Positions 36,372 to 48,107 of a stretch of DNA of 64,000 nucleotides are shown in pieces; the first letter of the stretch is position 1; each line of letters begins with the position of its first letter. Location of the stretch: assembly GCA_010405405.1 (NCBI GenBank), contig MU004230.1:158627-222626 (forward strand), read 5' to 3'. Position numbers and translations under genes: made by a program. Origin of the DNA: Microthyrium microscopicum. Its lineage: Eukaryota; Ascomycota; Dothideomycetes; Microthyriales; Microthyriaceae. The notes below the pieces were generated by a model. That model was not told the origin of the DNA. It ran no database searches and saw nothing but the letters and a program-made list of their open reading frames with translations.

Positions 36372-39300
36372 TAAATTCCTTCTATAATATAATACTAATA
36401 ATTAGACATTTAGAGCATCTTAACCTCTAGCCTACTAAAGTAACTATTAAGAAGCATTAATAAACCTTAAGATATCTCTAGAATACTCTAGTTCTTAAGT
36501 CCTAGTAGTCTAAGGGCTAGCATATCTATGCTAAATAGAGATATTAGTAATATAAAGAAAGCAAACTTTTTAGTACTAGTTAGTAAGGACACTATTAGAG
36601 TTATACGTAACGTTATTATCTTTAGTTAGCTCTAGCTATAGTAGAATCTAGAAAGAGTAAGAGCTTAGCTTATTAAGGTAATAAGCATAGAATTCTACAA
36701 TTAAATTTAGAGCGTTCTTAGCATTATACTAATTATACTATTCTACTACATTATAGCCTATAAATTTAATTATATACTATAACGTCTTCTTTTTAGTCTA
36801 GGGCTTATAATAGCTATTAATAATTATATCTACCTACTATTCTATAGTTTCTTTAGTCTTACCTATAATTATAAAAGGAAGATTTAAATATTTTAGAAGT
36901 TTAGTATTATTAGCAATATAGTAAAGAATCTAAGCGTAGAAGACATTATATATTTTTATTAAGAAGGATAGATCTAGCTTATATATAATAGTGTTAATCT
37001 TTTTAATAATATAAAAAGGTCTAAAGCTTTTACTATTAAGTATTTTTAAAGAATAAGAGGTAGAGTAATTACAAGTATCTAATCTTACCTAATTACCTAG
37101 CTATAAATCTAGTATAGCTTAGTAATAATAATTAATATACTTAGCTTATTATACCTAAGCCTAAGTAAGTTACTCTATAAGATATTTATATATATTAACG
37201 TAGCCTTATTATATAATATCTATATTAGCCTCTTCCTTATTAGTAGTAATAGAGGTATAAGATAAGTAAAGAATAAAGTAGTTAGCTTTAAGGCCTAATT
37301 AAGGGTTAAAGCTATTTTATACCTAGAAGGACGTAATTCCTATAGTTATATTTACTACTAAGTTAACTATAAATTCTACGAATAGTAGTAAAGCGACCTA
37401 GTTATCTTAATCCTAATTAATAAAGGCTTATAAATACTACTTTAGAGCTATAATAAAGATTTCTATAATACTATCTATTTCTAGGTAAAAAGCTATACTA
37501 AAGTAAAGAATAGTACTAACGCATTTATATAAACGTTTCTAAAAGGCTAAAGTAAATTAGCTACTATAATCTAAAAGAATACTTTTAGGCTAACCTACTA
37601 ATCTCTAGATATAGTTAATAAATACTAAAACTATAGATTCTATAAAAAGGTCTAGCAGTAGGATAAAGCGACGCATTCTTATATAACAATTTATAATAAC
37701 TATAACGTAGCAATAAATTACTCCTTAGTAGTAGCAGTATAGTAATAAAATAGCAAAGTTAATAAAGATATCTAACTAAGCGCGTTCTAGTAAGGAAAAG
37801 CTTCTTAAAAACCCTTACTTCTTTTATTATACTAGTTTAGTAAAGACATATTTATAACCCTTTATATATATCTTTACATCTTACAACATTCTAAGCTATT
37901 AATAGGTTTCTTATAAGTAATAATAAGTTATAACTACTCTCCTATAGCCTATAACTTTATAGCTATAAGTAAAGAATAGGACTTAGTAATATAATTTACT
38001 ATAAAGGATAAAGATATAATTACAATATAGAATTATATTATTTATAGTAACTATATAGTTACCTAGCTTAATGCTTTCTTACTTAAGTATATTAAAAAGT
38101 AGATACGTTTAGTAGTTTACTTTAGCCTATTAGATAGCTTCTATAGTTTTATTACTAGTAGACTCTTAAACTATATCCTATATAAACTAATTACTATTAA
38201 AATCTAGGAATTTATTATCTCCTAAGGGTTCTATTAACTCCTCCCTAAGTAATCTTTTATTACTAGCTAGCTTCTTCGTAGAATCTATTAACTCCTCTAT
38301 AGAGGTTAAGATATCTAACTTATTCTAAGCAAAAGTAGCTAAGTATATAATTAATAGTATTACTAATTTAACTAATAGTAAAGCTAACTTAATAGTATAG
38401 AGAGTATTAAATTAGTAAGGAAATAATAGCAATTAGACTTATTAAGAGACCTATAGGTTATTATTATCCTAAAGTAGATCTTATAATTAGTAGGTAAGTA
38501 CGTTAGCTTTACTATTAGATAAACTAAGGTAATATTAAACTTAGAAGTAGAATTAGGATAAAAATTTAGCCTATCTAGCCTATTAGTAAGATAGCTTTTT
38601 AGTTATTATAAAGGTTTACAAGTTCTAGTAGTCTAAAAACACCTTAACTATATCTACTATAGAGAATAGCTTTAGTTCCTATTCTTTAAAGGCGTAAATA
38701 ATTACTAATAACTCTTTATTATAAATATTATAGTTATATTTAGCAAAAGTTATCTTCTTTAATAGAAATATGATAAGCTATAATTTACCTTCTTTATCTT
38801 TCTAAGAGAGCACTATAACATATACTTAATTAGAAGCATCTATCTCTAACTATATTTCTTTTATATAATTAAAGTAGTAGAGGATAAGTATAATAGTAAA
38901 GTCCTTTTTTAGCTTTTTAAATACGTAGTCCTTAGGTCTATCTAAATCCTATAGAAAGATTACTATTATATCTTTTTTAGTAAGAGTAATAAAAGGAGCA
39001 ACAGTTTAGGAGTAACTATAAATAAAATAGCAATAAAAATTAGCAAAGCCTAAAAACGCTTATACATCTTTAATTAATAAAGGTTAAGCCTATTTAGTAA
39101 TACTTTTAACTTTATTTAGATCTATTTTAATACTAGTAGTAGTAATAATAAGGCTAAAGTATTTAATTTATTTAGTAAAGAAGTTATACTTATTAATATT
39201 AAGATAGAGGCCTACCTTACCTATAGCTTCTAAGATAAGGTAAATATATATAGTATACTAATCTTAGCTCTTACTAAAGACTAGGAGGTTATCTATATAG

Positions 39301-42300
39301 CCTATAATAAAGTTATTAAGATATTCTATAAGAACGTAATTTAAGTACGCTTAAAAGGTGCCTAAAGCTCTAGTAAGGCTAAACGGTATAACCTTAAATT
39401 TATAGAGACTATAATAAGTAAAGAATATAGTTTTATATTCATCTCCTAGTTTAATTTAGATATAAGTAAAGGCTATAATAATATTAAATTTTAAGAAGAA
39501 TTTTATATAGTATATTCTAGCTAAGGTTTCTAGTAGTTATAAAGAGACGTTATAGTTCTTCTAAGTAATTTCGTTTAGGCCTTAATAATTAATATAGATA
39601 TAGATACTACCTCTAGGTTTATATATATATAACATTAGGGCAGTAAAGTAGAATTTACTAGCTTAAACTTAATTATAGCTAAGCATTTAATTAACATACT
39701 ACTTAATAACTAGTAATTCTTAATATAAGAAGGTATTATATCTTTACTTAAGAATAGTAGCGTTAGGAATAATATTAATAAAGTAGTCCTATTTGCTATA
39801 ATATAGTACTAAATTATTACTTAGCTTTAGGTTAAAAACGTTAATATAGTAATAAAATTCCTTTAATAGTTTCTTTAAGATTTCTTCCTAGCTTAATAAA
39901 AGCTAATTATACTTCTTACGCTACTTCTTATAGTCTTCTAGAGATATTTTAGAAAGATTAATTATAATATTCTCTTTTAGCGTTTCTAATATAGAGGAAT
40001 CTAGTAACGCTTTATTTTTATCTTTATCTAAATCTTCTAGCTATACTTTACTAAATTCCTATCCTTATTCTAGTATTTTTATAAAAGCTATTATACTAAC
40101 TATAGTAACGTTTTTCCTATTTAGCAAAAAGTTAGTAAAGTTATAAAAATAGCCTTTATAATCTACTAATATTAGATAACTATAGAGTAAGCAATTTACT
40201 AAGTAATAGGTAAAGTTAAAGTAGATTTCCTTTTTACCTTCTTTAAGAATAACTTTATAGAGGTTTACCTATAGATTTCTAAAAATAATATCATAACTAG
40301 TAATGTTTATAATAAAGTAGTAAATTTACTTAATATACTTACTAAGGTATATATTTACTATAATAGCTTTATTTACCTTAGTAACTACTTTACTATTAAT
40401 AAGTTATATTACCTAAGAAGTAGATAAATTTATTATAAAAATACTATATTAATAAATAAAATTTAGATATATAATACCTATTACTTTATTTCCTATATTA
40501 ATTAATACGTTAGTTTAGACGTAATATCCTACTTTTAATAAATAAGCTATACCTTTAGTAGTCTACTAATTACTAACTATAAATATCTTAAAAACACCTC
40601 TTAAATAAAAACTATTAGTAATAAATACTAAAAAGATTTAGATTACTATAAGCTCTAGCTTTACTAGCTTTTATAGGTATTTAATTATATCTTAGACTAT
40701 ACTCTAGATTTATTCTTTAGTAAGGATAAGTTCTTTATTAAACGTCTATTCCTCTATAGTTAATTATTTAAACTAAGTCTTCTCTATAGGCTCCTAATTT
40801 AGCTCTAAGTTAAAGTTAAAGTTATAATTTAGCACGTCTTTATCTCTTTCCTTATTATCTAAGTTAAAGTTAGATATATAGACTTAATATCTTAATATTT
40901 TATTAGTAGTAAGAATAGTCTCTAGCTTATTCTCTAGATTAAATACGTATACTTAATATTTCTTCTTCTTTTAATAATTATATACTTCTTACTTATTTAG
41001 CTCCTTTACGCGTCTATATAAAGAAGCCTTTAGTTTTCTAAGTCGTTATTAGTACGTAAAGGATTAGAATTAAGTTATATAAATATCGTAGTAAAGATAA
41101 TAGCTATATAAGTAACTTTAGCATAAATCTTAGTATTAAAAAGAGGATCTTTACCTATATATAAAGCATTTACTTTCTAATAACTATATCTTTATTCTCT
41201 ATATTAGATACAATAGTTATCCTTTTATAGAGTATAAAAGACTTCTTATAGACGTATAATTTTACTATTATTATTAGTAGTATTATTATAAGTACTACTA
41301 CTATTATTATAGTTTCTACGCCCTCTACCTCTATAGCCTCTATAAGAGCTATTAAAATTAAAGTAGCTATTATTATTAATTTCTATAGAAGGTTAATATT
41401 TTATTTAGTAAGACACCTTATAGAAGTTATTAATAAATTTAGAGTAAGAGTCTAGTTTAATAAATAGTAGATAATTAGTAAAACGCTTTAGCAATAAGTT
41501 ACGTAGTTTAATAATCTTCTCTTTATTAAACAATCTTACTTTATAAGAATTAGAAGAGAAGTAAGCAAAGTATTCTTCTACCTTTTCTAATACCTTTATT
41601 TAAGCTTCTAATATTTTAAGCTAGGCTTTAGCCTTTATAAAACTATCCTTAGTAATATATTTGTAGTTTAGGTCTACCTATACTTCTTTTAAGTAAAAAT
41701 ATAGATTATAAGAATCTTATTTACTTTACTCCTTAATAGTAATAAAGGCCTATTTATCTATCCATCCTTAAATTAGATAAATCTTAAACAACTCTATATC
41801 GTATATAAGGGCATTCTTATTAAGGTAATTAAGCACTTTAGCTTTCTAGGTATAATACTTATCTTTATCCTTTTTATTAAACTTAGTAGGCTTTTCTCCT
41901 TATTTCCTAAAACCTTTACTTATAGCATATATTAAGGAATTAGAGGTAAATTAGCAAGGTATAGAACTTCTATATAAAGACTAGCAATTTAAGTTTAAAT
42001 TAGGACTAACTAATATAGAGCGTAGCAAGTTATTATTAGCATTCTTATTAAGATTAGCGTAAGGGTTATTTATTTTCTTAGGTACCTTAGATTTTTAAAA
42101 GACTTTAACTTATACTTAAAGCATTATAACTTTATTAACTTTCTACTAAAGTATAATTTAGAACTAATCTAGTTTAAAGGATTAAGACGTAACTATATCT
42201 TTTAGAAAAGCGTTATTATACTAGAAGTTATTTATAGTTTTACAAATAGTAACTCTCTTATTAAGAGAGACGTCGCTATCTTAAAGTCTAGTATTTAGCT

Positions 42301-43700
42301 ATAGGATCTCTACTTAACAGTCTTTATTTACTTTTATAAAGTTATCCATTAGATTCTAGTTTTATTTAGCATCTTCCTCTAGCTAAGCACTATAGACTTT
42401 CTCTTTATTTAATTACTTAGCTTAGATAATATTTATATCTCATTCTATATTATAAAGGTAGAATATAGCCTATATCTTTAAGTAGTAATTAAACAATATT
42501 ATAATAAATTCGTTAAGGTCTAGGCTACCTTTTAAAGTACAAGTAAGGCCTTAGCTAGATTAGATAACAAAGTAATTATAATATAGTAGTTCTAAGTCCT
42601 CTAAGGTCTTTTATACTATTAGTAGAGTAAGCTCTAACTTCTAGCCTTCTTAACTAAGCAATACTTAGCGCGCTATAACTTAGAATTATAATAACTTATA
42701 GTCTACTAAGAAATTAATAATATAATTTAAGTCTATAGTAACTATATAATAGCTTTTAAATATTAAAGGAACGTCTACTAATTCTAAATTCTTTTATATA
42801 ACTACTAACTATTTAATAATTTCTTATAGTAAGCTAGTATTATTTTTAAAGATTCTATAAATTTTAGTAATATTACCTTCCTCTTTACTTCTAAATTCCT
42901 TATCTCCTTTATAAGTAGTATCTTTAATATACTATTTTAAGAGTTCTACTCCCTTATTATTATAAATTAGGGCTTTTCCCTTACTCTCTTTTTATAATAA
43001 CCTAAGTAACTAGTTATTATTATCTTTATTAAAGTTTACTAATAATTTCTATAGTTCTTAATTACGTATAAGTAGCTTCTCTATAGATTATAAAATCTAT
43101 ATAGTATCTTAAGTATCTAACTAGCTAATATCTAGTATAGTAAAAGAGTAACCTAAGATTAATAAGTAATACAAAAAAAATAGAGATTAATAATAATTAA
43201 GCTAGTTAGCCTTACGCTAAAGTAAAAAAGATTAATATAAATAGCTATCTACTCTACGTCTACTCTATAGTAGTAAAGAAACTTAGTTACTTATAATAGT
43301 AATAAATTCTTACTAGCTATTAGAGTCTTTAATTAATAATTACTACGAAAGAAATTTAGAGTTAAGAATAATTTTAGTTCAAAGGTAGTATTTAGAGAGA
43401 TTATAGTAAGAAAGATAAATTTAGTATTCTTACATATAAGCAATTAAGAAGTAATCAAAGCTTAGACCTTTTATTAATCTAATACTAATTAAAATAATTA
43501 GTGTTAGAGAATCCTAACGCGCTAATTAGTTTTAGTATTATTAGATTTTAAAGTAAAGCTTAAAATTTTAAAGTCCTACGTATAAAGTATAATAGGATAT
43601 TACCTATATAGAGAGTAATAAGATATTACCTACGCTAAACGATTTAAAGCTTTTTTAATACGTAGTATAAGTGTATAACGATTTTATAGTATGTAGATTA

Positions 43701-43918
43701 TATAATAAGTAGTAGGACTCAGAGTAAGTAAATAATTAGCTAGTATTTAAGAATCTACGTACAAGAGAGAGAGAAAGAAGATCTAGAACTACTATAGATC
43801 TATAAGGGAAGTAAGTCTACTTAGTAGAACTTTAGACGCACTAATACTCTCTAAGTCTAGTGCGTAATCTTACAACACTAAGATCTCTCTTAATATAGCA
43901 CTATAAGGAATTATTATA
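43701..43918 (-). repeat. 5' LTR of Gypsy-3 (218 bp)
   Basis: Partner of 36036-36253, same length; differences are of transition type. Followed by GTAAG. Confidence 0.92.
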
Positions 43919-45904
43919 GTAAGCTTCTTAGTCTTCTTTATTTAGTTTAAGGAATTTTATAACTAGGTAATAGCGTCTTTATAAGTATTATGCTTCTAAG
44001 TATATTAATTTAGGTTCTTCTAGAACTCTATTATATTAGAGTATAAGTTTAGTAATTTATATTACATATAGTCCTTAACAAACCTAAGAGTAATATTAAG
44101 AGTTTTACTATATACCTAAATAGTAGTATTTAGTTTTATAAGGAAAGAGGCTTACTTATTATAAAGATAGTCTTTAATATAAAGCTTCTATATAAGATAT
44201 TATTTAGGGTTATAACTAGAGTATTTATCTAGATTACTTTATTTACGTTTCTTACTTTTACTACTAGCTAAGGATTTAGATACTACTAGGGTTAGGCTAT
44301 TAGTTTAAATACAAGAGACTTATTAATAAAGGAAAGGCATTACTTACTTATTATTAGAGTTAAGTTAGTAGATATTCTTTTTAAACTTATATACGAACTA
44401 ACTAAGCTAGTCTTTAAGATCTTTATTTTAGAAGTAAAGGGCTATAATCTCGTTACGCTTCTTAATATAAGAGGTATATAGTTATTTAATATTATTAAGT
44501 ACTTTATTAAGTTCCTATTAATTTATATTATAAGCGTTTTCTAGGTAGAAGACGCGTTTATTATCCTTATAGTTAGCTTTAATTACGTAGTTAAGTTATT
44601 AGTAAAGTTAATTTGCTTTTATACGTACTTTATTAGTTATAACTATAGCGTTATTAAGTTTATTAGTTATATCTTTAATACCTTATTTATAGTATTAATA
44701 AGTATTTATTATATTATTTAGTTAGGTATAGGTCTCTTAAGTATAGAGATTAGCTACTTAAGCTAATTTAATATAATTATATAGCTATTTAAACTAAAGT
44801 TCTAATAATATAGTAATACTATAAAGGAATTTTTTATAAGTCTTAATAATTTCTAGATATAAGTTACCTTAAGTATAACGTATAAGTATAGAGTCTAGAA
44901 AGACGCTTTTAATAGTACTATCTAAAAGAATAGTTTTCTAAGCTTAGAAAGTAACTTCTTTATAAAGAAGTTATACTAAGGATACTTAATTCTTCTTATC
45001 TAGAGTAATTAATTAGTAAGTAATAAGGTAAAAAGGTATCTAGTAGTTTAATAGTAACTCTTTAATCTAGGCCTAGTCTACTAGTTAAAGAGTAGCAATT
45101 AGAAAATTAGTAGAGAATATCTTCTCTTTACTTTTATTTTAGAATTATAATTAGCTATAAATATAGCTACTCTTAGTAATTTTTAGAATATTAAATAGTA
45201 GAGGTACCTTAGCTATAGAGCTATAATAGGAGTATAAGGAATTATAGTATAAAGCTTAGCTATAAGGTAGTTCTATTATAGTATTATTATTATTACTATT
45301 AATCTAAGTATAAGGTAGTATAATTATAGACTAAGTAGTATTTTAAGTCCCTAATTACTATTACTCGTAAAGATAAGATATAGAATAAGTCCTATAGATC
45401 TTATTAGTATCTTCTATAGTAAGATAAGAGTTTAATATAAAGTAAATATAAATAGTAGATATAGGCACTAAGAAGTCTTAAGACGAAGTATAAATAGGTT
45501 ATAAAAGTATAATAAGTAATTTAGAAAAAAAAATAAAAGGTTTAATTTATTATAGTTTATTTTTAGGGCTTATTATAATATAGTAAAATAAGTAAAGTTT
45601 TACTATAAGTATAGTAGTAGAGAGAAGTAGTAGTAGTAAAGAAAAATTATTAACCTATAAGTCTAGTAGAGTAGAAGTTCTAAGTTAATTAGAGTCCTTT
45701 AAGCCTTTTAATTAGATACTAGAAGTCTAAGCTTCTAATAAGGTTAAGAATTAAGAGTTTATATATTTACTACGCTAGTAAGTTAAATTTACTAAGATCT
45801 AAAAATAGGATTCTATATTTATATAGGTAGATATATTAAATCTTTAGATTTTAATATGCTAAAAATTAGGATTATTTTTTAAATAGTATAAAGTATTAGT
45901 TTTA

Positions 45905-46106
45905 TATTAGGGACCTATAAGCGTAAGGATATAAGCTAATAGTAGATATAATTTAAGAAAACTAATATAAAGAATCTAAAAGAGAGAGTAGAGAATAGTT
46001 ATAGGTAAGCTATACTAAATAATCCTTAGGCGCTAAGCCCTTAGTATTACGTAATAAGGAATACTAATAATATTACAATAGAATTAATAGTAGTAGATTC
46101 GTAATA
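45905..46106 (-). repeat. 5' LTR of Gypsy-4 (202 bp)
   Basis: Starts TATTAGGGACC and ends TTCGTAATA on the plus strand; partner of 21334-21535; followed by GATAC. Confidence 0.92.
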
Positions 46107-46111
46107 GATAC

Positions 46112-46683
46112 TAATTAGGCTAAAGATACTAATTAGGCTAAAGCTTTATAGCGTAAGAAGCGCGTTATTAAACCTTTAGCGCGCGTTTATAAGAATATTA
46201 TAGCTAATAAAGATCTTAAAATCGTAGAATTACACTACTAAATTATAGCTCTTTAGGCTACTTTAGCTTAACTAATACTATAATATAGAGGGCGCAGAGA
46301 ACGTAGATTTTATAAAGGATAAGGAGGACAAGCTTATAGTAAGTAATTATAATATTATTATACTAAAAATAGAGTTAGAATAGGATATAGGATACTTAAT
46401 TTATTACTATATTAAAAATAGGGTTAAGATATATTATAGAATAATTATTTTATACTTTAAAAATAGTAAAGAGATATTATATAGTTAAGATTCTATAGAT
46501 TTTATAGTTTTATGCCTAAAATTATAGTATTCTTAGGATTATAGCTTTAAAGCTACTAATATAGTTTTAGTACTTTAGTTTTATAAAATATTAGATCTTT
46601 AGATACTAAAATTATGCTTTAGTACCACTATAATACTATAAATTTATCACGAGCTTCCTATTTAGGAATAGCTCCAGACCAAC
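46112..46683 (+). pseudogene. MULE piece 3: decayed C-terminal tail of the transposase and 3' region
   Basis: Continues the plus-strand frame after Gypsy-4. It starts with a short direct repeat (TAATTAGGCTAAAGATAC, across the GATAC duplication). A run without stops (about 46152-46240) reads RKKRVIKPLARVYKNIIANK, a basic and helical tail. C and G are somewhat less depleted here than in the Gypsy copies. The stretch 46300-46680 shows no further coding signal. Confidence 0.55.
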
Positions 46684-46769
46684 ATCCTTTGGCTTCGGAT
46701 ATTTGAGGGGACGAATAAGCGGAGATCAGGGGTCGAATAAGGCGACGGAGGGGACGTTTAAAAGCCGTC
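46684..46769 (-). repeat. Right terminal inverted repeat of the MULE (86 bp)
   Basis: Plus strand reads ATCCTTTGGCTTCGG..GTTTAAAAGCCGTC, the reverse complement of 11260-11345 with one visible difference. Confidence 0.93.
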
Positions 46770-46778
46770 TTCTTGAAA
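46770..46778. repeat. 9-bp target-site duplication, right copy (TTCTTGAAA)
   Basis: Identical to 11251-11259. Confidence 0.85.
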
Positions 46779-47200
46779 CAGGGTTTCGCCAAAACTTCAG
46801 TTATTAGCCCCTTCCAGGCTGTCACTGACGGATACTATTATTGAAATAACTGAAACAGGAGGCCTCTGCATAACAGCTCCATAAATAGCAGAGAACATAC
46901 CCTCAGTTCTTGGCATTTGGTTGGTACTACAGTCTTAGGGTATGAAAAGTGGCTGATACGATGATCGACCAAGTTGACAATTGCAAAATCAGGCACAATA
47001 GACAAGGAGATACGTCCAATTATTGCATTTGGGGTATAATAAATGCGAAGATGAAGTGAACACTCTGCAGAGTCTGTATATAAGGCGGAACGCCAGTCCA
47101 TGATATCACTCAATTCAGCAACCAACATTCCTTCAATCTCAACATCACTGCAAAACAACAATCTACACTCACTAAATCCAACTACCAAAACTCAATCAGA
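46779..47200. other. Upstream region of the small secreted protein gene
   Basis: About 420 bases of normal composition between the island's right edge and the start codon at 47201. It holds a TATA-like box (47077-47084). The minus-strand open frame across this stretch has no protein features and overlaps the presumed promoter, so I do not call it. Confidence 0.6.
47077..47084 (+). promoter_or_regulatory. TATA-like box of the small secreted protein gene
   Basis: TATATAAG stands 124 bases before the start codon, followed by an A/C-rich leader (CAACATCACTGC, ACTAAATCCAACTACC) typical of well-expressed fungal genes. Position relative to the transcript start is inferred. Confidence 0.5.
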
Positions 47201-47541
47201 ATGAAGTTCACTTTCACCGCTATCAGCCTCATCAGCCTTGTTGCTGCCCAACTCGCTCCCGGCAGTCTCCCAGCCTGTGGCCGCGACGCTCTCCAGCGTG
47301 GCGAAAGTGCCAGCCGATGCGGCGCTGGTGGTATGTCATTAGAACAATGCTTCCGCTATAACGACTAACAAGATATCTAGATACACGATGCTTGTGTGCC
47401 GCTCCTCAGGTGCGATCTGCTTTCCAGCAGGATGTCAATTCAGCCTGCCCAAACCGTGATGATAAGCAAAAGTACGCCAGCACTTTCAACCGCGCTTGCG
47501 GTGGACAGCCTGGATTTAACGCTATTCGCGTTCCAAACTAG
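47201..47541 (+). CDS. Small secreted cysteine-rich protein, CFEM-like
   Basis: Two exons, 47201-47330 and 47381-47541, give 96 aa. The 50-nt intron has GTATGT..CTAG ends and a GACTAAC branch point. The N-terminus is a clear signal peptide (MKFTFTAISLISLVAAQL). The mature part reads SLPACGRDAL..CGAGDTRCLCAAPQ..VNSACPN..FNRACGG. The order PxC..C..D-x-x-C-L-C..C..C is that of the fungal CFEM domain (heme or iron capture, adhesion, effector roles), but only six cysteines are present where the classical domain has eight. No GPI anchor signal. Placed 430 bp from the repeat island, convergent with the kinesin gene. An effector or secreted heme-binding role is possible but unproven. Confidence 0.78.
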
Positions 47542-48107
47542 GCCCAGCTACTTGGTTAGCCGGACATCTCGTGGTCTTCGGGGGTTGTCTGTAGTAGGCT
47601 GGCAGAGCGTGGATGAAATTGTACAGTAGTCTTGTAAAGATTATTTCATGAATGAAAGGCATTGTTCAACACTCTTGACCATTCAGTTTGGAACAACTTA
47701 TTGTGTCCCTTTTCACCTTTCGCCTAGTTTGACAAACTCATAATACTTGTTTGATCGCCTATGAGATGATTAGGACATATCGAGCGAGCGAAGCATATCA
47801 CAAGTCCTGAGATTATATACCACTTCACCAAATATCGCCATGCACCCATCAATCTCAGAAGAAAATATATTCACGAACAATGTATTTCGCCAGAGACATG
47901 CCAGTCTCCATTCGCTAACATATGATGCAACAACTAGCCACCATCCAGCCAGTATGCAAAAAGGTTCCCATTTTATACAAAACCACACAGTCCGAACCTT
48001 CCAAAATGCCTTAGCCACGCCTGGGCTGTCCATAGGTTCCGAGCGAAGCCAGCAAATATCCCACATAAACGACCGACTAAGCCAAAGCGCCGCTGATCCA
48101 GCCATGC
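47542..48107. other. Intergenic region between the convergent secreted-protein and kinesin genes
   Basis: Nothing coding is supported. It holds the 3' ends of both convergent genes. Open frames here on both strands lack protein features. Confidence 0.55.

Larger units (their letters stand above)
36036..43918 (-). mobile_element. Gypsy-3: broken Ty3/Gypsy element, whole in outline, inserted in Gypsy-4
   Basis: A 7883-bp fossil with 218-bp LTRs and a 5-bp target duplication GTAAG (36031-36035 and 43919-43923). The purine tract lies beside the left LTR (read as AAAGAGGGGGATTA on the minus strand), so it runs in minus orientation. Decayed integrase lies around 37.3-38.2 kb, reverse transcriptase about 38.9-39.7 kb, and gag about 41.3-43 kb. 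Many breaks of RIP type. The LTR shares its start (TGTAATAATTCC) and several long blocks with Gypsy-2, so the two are sister families. Confidence 0.92.
21334..46106 (-). mobile_element. Gypsy-4: broken Ty3/Gypsy element, about 7.4 kb of own sequence, carrying three nested insertions
   Basis: Bounded by 202-bp LTRs (21334-21535 and 45905-46106) and a 5-bp target duplication GATAC (21329-21333 and 46107-46111). A purine tract beside the left LTR (AAAAGGAGAAG read on the minus strand) shows minus orientation. Its own pieces are 21334-24763, 32424-33970, 35760-36035 and 43924-46106. Reverse transcriptase remains lie on both sides of Gypsy-2 (about 24.2-24.7 kb and 32.4-32.6 kb), so that insertion sits in the RT region; gag lies towards the right end. 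Broken throughout by RIP-type changes. It is older than Gypsy-2, Gypsy-3 and the pogo element within it, and younger than the MULE. Confidence 0.9.
11260..46769 (+). mobile_element. Mutator-like (MULE) DNA transposon, about 3.1 kb, expanded to 35.5 kb by nested insertions
   Basis: Both ends are an 86-bp inverted repeat (GACGGCTTTTAAACGTCCCC..), with one visible mismatch, flanked by the perfect 9-bp duplication TTCTTGAAA. Removing the insertions leaves three pieces, 11260-12184, 19846-21333 and 46112-46769, together about 3.07 kb, a normal MULE length. Translation on the plus strand, though riddled with stops, shows the order expected of a MULE transposase: an N-terminal region before Gypsy-1, a catalytic-region motif resembling L-C-x-W-H-I-x-K after it (about 20150-20180), and a basic C-terminal tail after Gypsy-4. 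The inner sequence is AT-rich and almost without CpA/TpG, the mark of RIP; the terminal repeats are not. The element is dead. Its short terminal repeats and duplication show it has not been rearranged since insertion. Confidence 0.82.

Noticed and set aside
11260-46769. A giant cargo-carrying transposon (Starship-like) with its own gene set
   Set aside because: The size is fully explained by nested insertions; there is no captain recombinase gene and no host cargo, and the core is a 3.1-kb MULE.
11260-46769. AT-rich regional centromere
   Set aside because: The island has defined transposon ends and a target duplication inside ordinary gene-rich DNA. AT richness comes from RIP on transposons. 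Only CENP-A mapping could say otherwise.
46838-47188. 116-codon minus-strand frame beside the island
   Set aside because: Covers the TATA box and leader of the secreted protein gene; protein shows no conserved features.
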